Positions 23,129 to 35,387 of a DNA stretch of 64,000 nt are shown here, one piece after another. Position 1 is the first letter of the stretch. Each line of letters opens with the position of its first letter. The notes below the pieces were generated by a model. The model saw only the letters and a list, made by a program, of their open reading frames with translations, was not told the DNA's origin and made no database searches. The position numbers and the translations under genes were made by a program. The stretch is taken from assembly GCF_036884655.1 (NCBI RefSeq), contig NC_088339.1, forward strand, positions 32,889,501-32,953,500, in the 5' to 3' direction. Source of the DNA: Musa acuminata AAA Group (lineage: Eukaryota > Streptophyta > Magnoliopsida > Zingiberales > Musaceae).

Positions 23129-23986
23129 GAAAGAGCACACAATAGGTTGTTCTTTTGTTTATTATAGCCCAATATATACATTTATAAATTAAGAAAGGTA
23201 TTTTGCGGACTTGTTAGATTGATTTCAATAGAATCCTTGTGGAATAAACAAAAGAGGTTATGATAATTTTGGGATTAGCAAAATTTAAATATATTTGATT
23301 TGACAGTCAAGTGATATTTAATTACTGAAGGTCAATTACAAGAGCATGTATGCAAGCTTCTTAAATTTTGATATAAACACACACACATATATACATGTAT
23401 GTGTTTAATTTAAATAAACAGTGATAGACACAAAAAAAAAAAAAAAAATTGACCTATATGGAGTGAAGGCAAGTCAGTGGTCTCCTTTGCTGGCAAAAGA
23501 AAAAGTGTCAAATGATTGCGGTGAATACATCATTGAGCAGCAACATAGACCAAGTGGAAGAAAGAGCACAAGAAGAAGAAGTGAGAAGAACAGTGGGTCA
23601 CCACTGAGTGTGAGGTGTTCTCCATATGTTATGGAAAGAGGCACCAAAGTTTGCATCACAACAGTCAAAGCACATTGCCACAACACGCAAAAGTCCCTCA
23701 CCTCACAGCTTATCTACAGATAGACCATGTCTCTCACCCTGAGAATGTGCACTCAAATTGCTCCGACTACTGTGTGTTGGGCTTTAGGACCCACCATCAT
23801 GTGCTGCTTAACCTTCAGCTCTGACACCCTCTCATGCCTTGTTGAATCCTTGGCATCACTCCCTTGTGTTGCCAGTGAGATAAAGTTCCTGCACCCCCCT
23901 AGTTTGTCACATTTAAGCTGCCCCTTGTGGTCTCCAGCAGCCACGGCAGAAGATTACGGAGCTGTGGCTCTTGGTGCCGGAGAGTC
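22076..23986. other. Intergenic with microsatellites; promoter side of the MGNC gene
   Basis: It contains an AT/GT-type repeat (22,185-22,265), a (CTA)n run (about 23,095-23,128) and an A-run (23,432-23,448). A short open frame at 22,880-22,975 after a TC-rich leader is too short to call. The last 500 bp are GC-richer and probably include the leader of the gene at 23,987. Confidence 0.5.
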
Positions 23987-24286
23987 ATGGGCAACTGCAC
24001 GGAGAGATCTGCTCCGAGCCAAGAAGAAGAAGAAGAAGACATGGAGCCAGGAAAGCAAGATGGTGATGGAATTTCTGAAAAGGAAGGCAGCTGCAGGGTT
24101 AAGATCTTGCTGACAAAGAAGGAGCTGGAATGGCTGGTGCTCCGTTTGAAGGAGAAAGGGGAGCAGAGGCTGGAAGATGTGTTGGAGGAGATGGCCAGAG
24201 AGCTGGGGAGAGAGAGAGGTAAAGCTAAAGGGTGGAAGCCTACTCTAGAGAGCATAGTGGAAAGCTCAGAGGTGCAGACACCTTAA
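23987..24286 (+). CDS. Small MGNC protein, predicted N-myristoylated, unknown function
   Basis: Single-exon frame of 99 aa, counting from the Met of MGNC. Gly2 with Cys4 suggests N-myristoylation plus palmitoylation and hence membrane attachment. An acidic stretch (EEEEED) follows. Then comes a segment reading VKILLTKKELEWLVLRL, a Lys/Glu-rich helix and a W-K-P-T-L-E-S-I ending. This layout (MGNC..., VK(I/V)..T..EL.., W.P.LESI) resembles a family of small uncharacterised plant proteins. An in-frame Met at 23,927 would add 20 residues but would bury the MGNC signal, so the later start is preferred. Confidence 0.65.
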   Translation: MGNCTERSAPSQEEEEEDMEPGKQDGDGISEKEGSCRVKILLTKKELEWLVLRLKEKGEQRLEDVLEEMARELGRERGKAKGWKPTLESIVESSEVQTP

Positions 24287-25016
24287 GCACTCAGTCATCG
24301 ACAGATGTTTTGTGTGTGTGTTTGTGCATGTTATGGTATTTCTCCTGTTAGCCCCCAAATTATGCATATGATTTAGAGACCAAGTACATTACAAGTTCCT
24401 CAATGACTGACTCCATGAAACTACTGTGGAGTGCCTGTAAATACTGTCTTCTGTTCCTGCAATCTGAGTGTCACTGAACTGAGCTTCTCAAATGTGGAGA
24501 GTGATGGTTTTCTCATCATTAATTACATCTGGAAATCACACTAAAGTTTCTTCATGTGGGTCTTAAATGCATGATAAAGAAATTATTATCAATATTGTTC
24601 TCCATGATCATATGCAACAATGAAGTTGCTCTATATGATCTCAATTCTGATGTAAGAGAGAGAGCAAAGTTCATTTACACCTCCTTTTGTAACCTATGAT
24701 GTCTTTCTTTGATGTAGCCTTGTAATTAACTATATTTCTTTCAGAATTAGTTTTGTGCACTTCTTATAATAAAATAAATTTATTTTAAATATGTTTGATA
24801 AAAAAAATAAAGATATTTTTATTTTTTAAAATACTTAAAACGATCGATAGAGGATTTGAAATTTTATTTTATTGATTCGATTAATCGTTCCTATCCATTG
24901 TGATATCATTGAAGTTACATTCATATGGCATAGAGAAAATGAAACACATCCTCATGTGATTCACATAGAATATCTTCTCCATCATTATATTTTTGATAAA
25001 AATATGTTTTTTTTAT

Positions 25017-25058
<42 letters not shown>

Positions 25059-25687
25059 TGATGAAAATAAATAATATTTGATCATCTGTGTTACCTCAGT
25101 CATAAGGTGAATCAAACCACTTATAATAATTTTGAACCAATTCAATTAAAAAAAAAAAAATTACAACCGAAGAATAAAAACTTAAAATATAATTTATAGA
25201 TTAATTTATTATTCTTTATGATGTTCTAAATAGATATTCTTATTCATTCGAGAATAAAGACCATGTAAAATATCTGATTACGAGAGTATATAAAATATCT
25301 GATTGATTATAGTATTTTGTAAACTGATTCGCATGATGTTGATAAAATCATGTGGTCCGCAAGACTGGACGAGGAGCCACGTGGTGGCAGCGGGTTGGTC
25401 GGTCTCGGGACCCTTGTGGCCACCAATAGGTACTGGCCCCCACCAAAAGTGGATAGGTTGCGTGCGGCTGCCAATGTTCCCAAAACACCAACGATTTATT
25501 ACGCTTCCGTGGTGATCGGAAGCCACGAGACGACGACGAAAGGGAGGGAAGAAGCGAAAGGGATCGAATCTCCCACCAGCAATAGAGTGAGAGAGAGAGT
25601 GAGGTTTGCTCCGCTAACTGCTGTTCCTGCGACCGCCTCTCTCTCTCTCGCGGTGCTCCAGTTCCAGACGCACTAAGAAATATAGAC

Positions 25688-25689
<2 letters not shown>
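24287..25689. other. Intergenic; 3' flank of MGNC gene and ABCD promoter
   Basis: An AT-rich stretch with an (AT)n run at 25,025-25,055, then a GC-richer zone at 25,340-25,680 that is the likely promoter and leader of the ABC transporter gene. No other gene seen. Confidence 0.55.

Positions 25690-25735
<46 letters not shown>
25690..25735 (+). repeat. (GA)n microsatellite abutting the ABCD start codon
   Basis: About 23 GA units end one base before the ATG at 25,737, so the run lies in the 5' leader. GA/CT tracts in leaders can bind GAGA-type BPC/BBR factors; that role is only an inference here. Confidence 0.8.
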
Positions 25736-25736
<1 letters not shown>

Positions 25737-25739
<3 letters not shown>

Positions 25740-28700
25740 GCTTTTCCCTTTATGGTATCAGCTCCTGCTTCTGCTGCTCAGCCACTGTTATTGATTCCAC
25801 TTCCCCCTCAACGGCTCTCCGCCACCTGCCCTTCGACCCGCCCCTCTTCTTCTCTTCTTCACCGCACCAAGATCTCCCTGCCGCCGCCGTCGCTGCCTCC
25901 TCTGATGCCGCTCCGTCGTCGGAGGGTTGTCAGGTCGTCGGCTGCTGCCGAGAGCTCCGATTCCTCCAATGAAGGCAAAGATAAGGTCAGCTTGTTTGAA
26001 CTCGTTATTCGCTTTCTTTCTCCTGGAAAAGTTTGACCTTTTCTTTTATTCAAGGTGGAGGAGGAGGAGAGGGGTGGTTGCCTTGTTGTATTGAAGATGT
26101 AGCTCAAATCCTTTTTTTTTTCCCTGGCTGTTTATGAAAATTTTGCCATGTTTATTATGCAGGTTGTTGATGTAATCAAAGTTAACATACTTAGAGATAG
26201 GAAACTGGATAGGGTTTTACTGCTAAGAACCAGAGATTCAGTTAATCGGGACCTAAAAGGAACTGCCACTTCATACGAAATAAGAATAAAGAGAATAATT
26301 AGCGCTGATTGTAAAAAGGATATTTCATCTAAGGGAAAATCCTTAGTTATCTTAGAACATCCAACAAATGTGAAACCTCGATGATGAAATGAAATTACTG
26401 TTTGATTTAGGAAGTGCCCAGAAAAAAAAAATAAAGGGTTGCTTAGTGTGCTATAATTATATTGTAGAATTAATATCACACTAAAATTGCTCTTACCCTG
26501 TTTATGCCTTTAATTTTGCCTGAGTTAGTCGTCTAATATTTTCATGCCTTGATACGTGTCAACTACACATTTTAGAGATTCACTAAACACAGCAACTTAA
26601 ACCTTTAATCATGACAAAACATGGACAGTCGATTGCCCTAGTAGGTATGGTAGGATTTCATCTCCTTGTAAAAATATATAAATTATGAACTTCTATAATG
26701 ACTCACCACATAGAAAATTGCTTGGGAAAGCAGTTGGGCTCATTCTTTAAAATGATGCAAACCTAGAATCTCTATGGTCAAGGTTTAACTAATCAGCCAG
26801 CTCAATTTCTATTGAATTAGAAATTATGATATAAGTGTCATTATTGTTTTAAGTGGTAACTTTAAAGGGTTTCTAGAGTTTAGCTGAGTCAAGTTGGTTC
26901 ATAAAACCCTAATATGGAGTATGGACATAGTTTATGTTAGACTAACTATTTTTCTAGTTAAACATTTATTTGAAGAGTTCTAGAGTAAATACGTACAGAG
27001 AATTTCTGGGATGATGGAATGAGCTTTTCTCCATAGTCCACATAAGATTTATAAATATCTGAGCATGCAGATCCTAAAAACACACAGTTGAAATTAATAA
27101 ACGCTTTCTTTTTTCTCTCAACTATATTTTCTTTCTTTTGTTTTGGTGGTAACCAAGGTCTGTCGTACCGTACTGTACCGGCGTTTCGACCCGGGCTCGG
27201 TACCGGTACAGTACGGTGTACCGAGCGGTACACTCAGGTGCACTGAGCACTGTAGCAGCACTACAGTCGGACCGGTACCGGACGGTCCGCGTACTGCTGG
27301 CCTGTCAGACCGGTACGTACTGCCCATACCGGGTGGGACGATCCGGTATGACAGACCTTGGTGGTAACTATCTTTTGTCGAATTAAGCCGCCAATGCGCA
27401 CTCAATAGAAGGTGGTACATCCAATCCTCTAGTCCATTAAATACACCTAGTTTGCAAAGCATCATTTATAGGCATTATATAAATAATATTTTATCCCTCA
27501 TAAATTTATGTTTCGTTTGTTGTTAGTTAAGACTTAATGCACATCTAGTTGCTGTGGTCATGGGAAGTTGTCATCTCGAAGTTAGGGCTTGGAAGTTCAA
27601 GAGGAAGAGGAAGAAGAAACTGAAGGGGAAGGGGAAAATGAAGATATGGAGGAAGAAGAGTACTAGCAATAGGAGGAAGAAAAAAGCCATGTAGGTCGTC
27701 ATTACCAAATTAGGGCTTGGAGTGGGCAAGGAACAGAAAAAGAAAGACAAGAAGAAATGCTCTAAGGTCCATCTTTCCCTCTTTAGAGGAGACATTTTAG
27801 TTCAAATAAAATAAGTAATAATATAATGAGCAGGAAAATGTTTGTTTGTGCCTATAAGAGGAAAATGCATTAACATTAAAGAACTAACTTGAACAATAAT
27901 AAAAGGTAGGATCCAAGTTGCCATTTCAGGAATAGTTTAGGATAACCACTGATGCCATTAAATCTTCTTTTTTCTCCAATTCCTCTTTTCTACTGTCTTT
28001 CCTTATATCAAATTGATTCTTGTGTTTTTCTGCTATCCCTTGTAGCAAAGTGTTTTGTTCAATCTTTTTTTCTAAAGTGGGATTCTTCTTAGGCCAGTTT
28101 TTTTAATCTTTAGGTGACACCTTCATATTGTTCACCATCATTAGATGCAACTGAAATGAGTACATACCAAAAATTGGTTCTTCATTCACCCACAGAGGTA
28201 AAAACATCCTACATTGCTCTATCATGTGCTATGGAGAGTTAAAATCTTCATCTTCTCTTCCTGAATTCTTTTGATCTCATCATCTTTGTCATATATCAAC
28301 ATACCATATACTGTCGTCATTGCAAGTTGCAACTGGGTGCTTTGGAGCCTCCAAATCAAATTAACTTCAAATCAGACCATAATATCTCCATTTTTAAAAC
28401 CCATGATTTTTTCCCTCAATTTGCATTTCAGGCCAGTTGAAATTTTTAGCATGCTGTTATTGTTTTTCTTGCTCTTCTGGCATATTTTTCTCATGAAAAT
28501 TTACTAAAGCATTACTTGCTTATCTAGATGATTTTATCCTTTGTATCGTTTCCTCTAGCTTTAAGAGATTAATGGCTCCAATTAGGTGGTGTTTCCCATA
28601 TTTAGAACACACAATTAAAGAAATATCACCAGAATTTTCTGCTACACAGTTGTCATAATTTCTTCAATTCCTAAAACAGATGTTTAATGAACAATCTTCT

Positions 28701-31700
28701 TATATAGGCTGAAAAATGGACTAACACCATTGCAAGTTACTATTTCTTGTTGTTATATATATCAACTTAATAAATTCTTTGTACATTTCAAGTTTTTTTT
28801 CTTATTGGCAAAATTTGTGAGTCAAAATATGTACATTGTTTAACTTAAAACTTGAAAGCTGTAATTTTATGATGCCTGTCCTCTTTCAGTTAATCAAGGT
28901 GTTGCTCAATCTGCTATGGAAAACCGTCAGGACCTTTGTTTGCATGCATAATCGTCGAAGAGTTGCTTTCGACTTGAAGTCAATATTGATCTTTTGTGAA
29001 GCCTCTCATGGCTTTTAGTTGAAACTGCTCATTCATGCTTCTAAAGCTGATTCTTATTTGTATAAGCTTATTAGAATCGTCCAGTTAGTTGATATAGATT
29101 ATGTTTCTTCAGGATGATCAGAGGGTAGGTTCCGATCTCAAGACACTATTGAAGAGATTCTGGAAGGTTGCTGCCCCATATTGGTCATCTGAGGACAAAG
29201 TCCAAGCTAGGCTGAGATTGGCTGCTGTATTTGCACTCACCTTGGGAACAACAGGGATTAGCGTTGGATTTAACTTTCTTGGACGTGACTTTTATAATGC
29301 ACTTGCTAGTAAGTAAATTTCTTCTGTAATCAGTCTGTTACATATTAATTCTCAGTGTACTATGGCATACATTCGTAAGCAAATGCGCCAGCACAAAATT
29401 CATTTCTAATTTAATTATAGTTTCTTGTCATGTGTTTTGCAAGACAAGGATCAAGAACAATTCACCAAGCAACTTCTCTACTATTTAGGGGGTTTTGCTG
29501 GAGGAATTCCGGTGAGCATATTGCTGGCTTTATTTTAGGTATTCCTCTGCAAGACACAAAATATTTTGCAGCATATAATGTGCTCTGCTTCTTAGTCCAT
29601 ATGATCCAGTGAAGATTTGGTGTTTTAGCATAGAGTGCTTGATTCCAATACGGAATAAAGAACATGGTGTAAATGTAATCATGCTTCAGTTATAATTGGA
29701 ATTATGCATCTCATCTAGAGTAGTATTGGACCTGCATGTTAATTAAACCTACCAAACATATTCGTACATCTATTTTATATAAATAAATCACACATAAAGG
29801 CCAATGATGCGTATACAGAGAGTACTGGTTAAAATTAATTAAGGAGCTTCTAATAATGCATAATGATCAATTTTGTCAAGCTCACTTTTGTAACTAGAAT
29901 TGTAAGAGGGTTCATAAACTTGGATGATAGGATCATAAGATCATATAACCGAGTCAAAATTAGTTTTCCCATGATGTATGATTAGACTACATAGTCTATA
30001 AGTCACAGCTACTATATTTAACAGAAGCAAACTTATAGAATAGTTTAAGCTACATAGTCATTGCTTTGATGAATAATGAGGCTAGATGTTCAAAAGTTAT
30101 GGTGTTCTGAGTTAATATGAAAACCAACATATTGTGAAACACTTGATAGTTGACAGGTTGGCTGGACAAGTATAAAAAATTAAGGTCAAACATCTACTTG
30201 GGAAAGTGGTAGGGAGCAAGATAATGAGGATGGTGGGCAAACGAGGAGGAAGAGGGGGCAGAGATGAGGAGGAGAAATACTGGCTCACAATGGCAGCAAA
30301 TAGCGGCAGGTGATGGGTGGGTAGGCCTGTGATGTGGGTGGGTGGCAGCATGATTGTTGAAACAGTAAACTGCAAACATTACATTCAAAATATTCAAAGT
30401 GATTATTAATCTTGTCAAATTGGGTTAGTCAGTTGGTTTATTTATTAGATAATTGTGATAACCCAACTGGAAGTTGGCAGATATATAAAGAATTTCCAGC
30501 CCTATGCTGGTAGACAACTCCCTGATCTCCATACATGTAACTTGAGACAATGCCATCTTGAATAAATTAAATTTTTGTTAGAGGTTAGGCGATGGTGGTC
30601 TAAGATGACTCATAAATGCATAATAGAAAAAAATGTCTACAAACAGTAATTGCAAATTTGTTAGTTCTCTAACAGTTAACAGAGAAATGATATTGGAATT
30701 TAGATGGATTTATATTCACTGTGTTACTAAAAGGTTCTGTCAGTGCAATTTTCTATTGTGAAGGATAATCTCACATAATGAGACTTTAAATATCCAAGAG
30801 TTTATCATGCTACTGTCTAAGTAAGAGAATCTATGCTATGGATGTTAATATTTCTTCAAGTAAGTGTTTTTGTTGTTTCTTACAGTTCCATTACATATTG
30901 CATCAAACAGACTTCACTTTTATTCTTTGTTTGATCCTGTTTTTCATAGAAGTAATTGTAAAATCAGCATCCAATTTGCTTCATTAAGAGGACCTTTGTA
31001 TTGGTTCCCTGATAAGTCCTTTATGCACTTTATTTTTATGTATTGCAGTTCTTTGTTATAAGAGATTATGCAAGAGAAACTCTTTCCTTGAGATGGAGAT
31101 CTTGGATGACGAGCTACTACATGAAACGCTATTTTAAGAACCAGACATTCTATAAAATACAGTCTCAATCAATTATTGACAATCCAGACCAACGGATTGT
31201 AGATGATCTAAGTTCTTTTACTGGAACAGCACTTTCATTTTCTTTGATTCTCTTCAACGCAGCTGTTGACTTGGTATCTTTCAGTAACATTCTCTTTGGA
31301 ATCTATCCACCACTATTTGTTGTACTTCTTGTTTACTCTCTTGGTGGCACAGCTATAAGCGTCTTTCTTGGGAAGGTAACTCTGGTTGCCTGCTCCTTTT
31401 AACTTATGGTTCTTTCTGCAAGTTGATTTTTTAGCACATTTCCTTTGAGATTACAGAACATCTTTGCCACTTTTTTTTTTCAGGGTTTAGTCACTCTGAA
31501 TTTCATGCAAGAGAAGAAAGAAGCAGATTTCCGTTATGGACTTGTCAGAGTTAGGGAAAATGCTGAATCTATTGCCTTCTATGGTGGTGAGGGGAATGAA
31601 ATGCAACTTCTGCTGCAGCGATTTAGAAGAGCTTTTGAAAATTTAACTGTAAGTTCCTGTCTGCCTCTTGTATCACATATAGTTTCTTATTATATCTACG

Positions 31701-33916
31701 GAAATTGGTCAAGCTTTTCAGAAATGCTTCCTATTTCTACATTTTCTAGTACAAATTAGCAAGAGCATTCAAGTGAATAAGCTACATGTATGACAATTAA
31801 ATGCTTAAATATAGTAACAAAATGCACAACTAGGTGCCTTGTTGCCAGTTACTGGGTTGTTTAGATTACTGAAAGACAAACAAAATATAAGTAGATTTTT
31901 GAAGTATGAATGGCTTATATATGCTGAGTTAGGGCCTATTTGCCATTGTCCATGTTGTATGAGTCTTTACCATGAAAACCAGAGGTTGAAGACTGCAAAT
32001 GGAATATTTTCCTTTTCTTTTTTGTTTATCTGAAAAATGATATAAAATTTGTGCGACAATAGGTTTTTTGCCTTCTGTTTTATATTAAAATCAAAACTTG
32101 GAATCTTGACATTTGAACTTGAAACCCCTCTCTTCTCCAAGTAAAAGCTCAAGCTTTTGTTTTATACTATTCCTTTCAAGTCATATGTAGTATATGGTCG
32201 CTGCCAATAAGCATTTTATGGAACTATGTTCCATCTTTCTTTCACAATTTATCCAGCAACCATTTTGCCTCATATTATGATGTTTGTTTCCTATTTATAC
32301 TAGTCCATACAATAAGCCCTCTTAGATTCTTAATGCAGTTTTGCAGCTGAAGAATATTTGTTCCATGTTACAGAAAACACAGAAAGATGCACTGTCTTTT
32401 TTTCAGAAGCCTGTTTCTAGTTGAACTTTGCCATGCATTGCTGTGCAAGTATAACAGCAAACTCTGATCCTCTTAGGGTTTGGCACAGAATTTTTATGTC
32501 ACTTGACTTTACCTTTCTCTCTAATAGAAGACCAAGATTCTTGAATATATTTTGTTTATTTGGCTTTCTTAAGATATCATCTTATGTTTAACTTGCAGGC
32601 TTTCCACACTTGATCTGTTTCTCATCCATAACTGAAGTAAGATTCCCATTTCTAACGGAACATTTGCACCTTTGGCATGAGGAAAAAAAAAAATCTGAAT
32701 TAAGGTTTTCTTCCTCACTTGATCTATGTATCGAATGGGTATCATTCATCCAAGGATCAATATAAAAAACACATAATCTTGCCAGGTGGTACTCAGATAC
32801 TTTTCTTGATCAATATTTGCTTGATGAGAATCCAACATGATCTGACACTTGATGTTTCAGTGATTAAGAATGGTGAACTGCATATTTTTCTATTTTGGAA
32901 TTGGTAGTTGCACACATTTCAATAAATCTAGTCCTCGTGTCATTTCCCTGCTACCATAGATAACTGTTTGTTGAAGCATGAGAGTGAGATATTTCAATTT
33001 TCAATGCAAAATTTGAGCTTCAAATTTGTAGGTCTTGAGTCATTACTTGAATCATAACATTTGAAAGAATTTTGGTTTTATCATAATTGGTGCCACACGA
33101 ATGTTGAAATTGAATCTGTACTTCAATGTCATGTCTAGAAAAGTCACTCATTTGTCACGTCTAGAAAAATATCTCAGGCTATACCTTCTCCATTTTAGAA
33201 TACACAAATAAAAAGGACAGAAAAGATTTATAATTCTCTGGATTTTATAAATTCTTTCTTTTACTCTGTTGCAGGAACTGTTGATTTCATCTCGTAATCT
33301 AGAGTTCTTCACCAATGGATACCGTTATTTAATTCAAATTCTTCCCGCTGCTGTTGTTGCTCCTATGTACTTCTCAGGAAAAATCGAGTTTGGAGTAATC
33401 AATCAATCTGTTTCTGCTTTCAACCATATTCTTAGTGATTTTTCACTAATTGTGTTTCAATTTCAGTCAATCAGTGCCTTCTCAGCTATCATAGATCGTT
33501 TGGGTAAGTCATTTGCACTTTCTTCTCTCAAGGAATTATTTCCTGTATAGTGCTTTTTGCACTATATTGTGCTTTTCGCACCCTAGTGTGACACATCATG
33601 GCACCACAGTATACTGTGCTCATTATTGACATGCCTAGGGTTGTCAGTTGAAATGTAACATAAATAAGTTAGTTACTTGAGCACACACACGTGCCATGCC
33701 AGCACTGTTAGTACATTCTATAAACTATTATAATACTATTATAATACCTGACAAACTGATCATATATTATTAAAATAAGTTTATCAAGATACTTTAAGGT
33801 TCATTTTTTTAAATTCAAACTAAGGTTTGAAATATCGTACCGTACTGGCATTTCAACATTCGCTCGGTATGGTATGATACAATATACCGAGCGGTATATC
33901 GTTCAGTATATCGCTC

Positions 33917-34009
<93 letters not shown>

Positions 34010-34295
34010 GGTATGTAATTTTGAATAGTACCGTCCGGTACGAGCAGTATGTACCGGTCCGACGGCATACCGGTACACAGACCGTCCGCTACCGGACGGA
34101 ACATGCTACAGTGCTACAGTAAAAGAAAGAAATATTTAAAACTACTCGGTACGTCCTGATGTACCGTTCGGTATGCCCTGGTGTACTGCTCGATACGCCA
34201 TTGTGTACCATTCGGTATGCCCTGGTGTACCGAGCGGTACACGGTACCGTACCGTACCATACCGAGCCAACCTCGAAACACCGGTACGGTACGGT

Positions 34296-34330
<35 letters not shown>

Positions 34331-35351
34331 TGTCCAGTAACGGGCGGTCTATGTACCGATCAGTTGACGGACCGGTACAGGTGGTATTATTCGAAACTGC
34401 ATACCTTGATTCAAACATTATAATCTGGAGTTGTAGTCAACATGCATCTAAAAGGCAATATGCTTAAGTGGGTACTTAATCCAATGTAGTAGGAAGGAAA
34501 TATGTTTATGATACCTTAGTGTTGCTTTATTCAATCCATTGGGCGGTATTATTCGAAACTGCATACCTTGGTTCAAACATTATAATTTGGAGTTGTAGTC
34601 GACATGCATCTAAAAAGCAATATACTTAAGAGGGTACTTAATCCAATGTAGTAGGAAGGAAATCTGTTTCTGATAACTTAGCGTTGCCTTATTCCAACTC
34701 AATGGACATACATATTGCTTGTTTCTTTGTCCCAGGAGGAAATCCAGAAAATTTTTAATTGGACCATAATGTTGAAGTTCTACCATTATTTTTGCATGTC
34801 ACCGTAAAGCTTGGAAGAGCTTTTATGTACTGTTGACGTTCTAATGCAAAACACTAACTTTTGCTGAGAGGGCTCCGTGATTAAGTCTTGATATTAATGC
34901 TATATATAACTCGTCTCGTTCATGTATTTCATGTATTTATAGTGAATAATTTTCTAAGAAAAATATTTTTGTTAGTAAAATTATATCAACATGTTTTTAA
35001 ATTCTAGCTTTGCTAAAAGACATGGAATGAATATTTTTCTAATTTTTCTTAGTCCATTGTTTCATATGTCTCACATTCTCTAATTTGTTTTTCTCTGTTA
35101 CAGGGGAATTTGATGATATTTTGGATGACAATGAATCTTACATCACTGAACATGAAAGCAATGATGAGGTTAATATTCTGTTTATTAACAACAAGGATCC
35201 ATCTTTGTTGGTGTCAAATGGATATGTTCCTCAAGTTGAGCGTCATCAGTTACTAAAGATTCAAAATTTGACATTACAAACACCTCGAAGAAAAAATATA
35301 CTAATAACTGACCTGTCTCTGGAGATCAATGAAAAGGATCATTTGCTGGTA

Positions 35352-35387
<36 letters not shown>

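Noticed and set aside
33815..34467. Several IYIYIY/VRYR-type frames
   Set aside because: Products of (AT)n and palindromic TACCG repeats inside MITE 2 in an ABCD intron.
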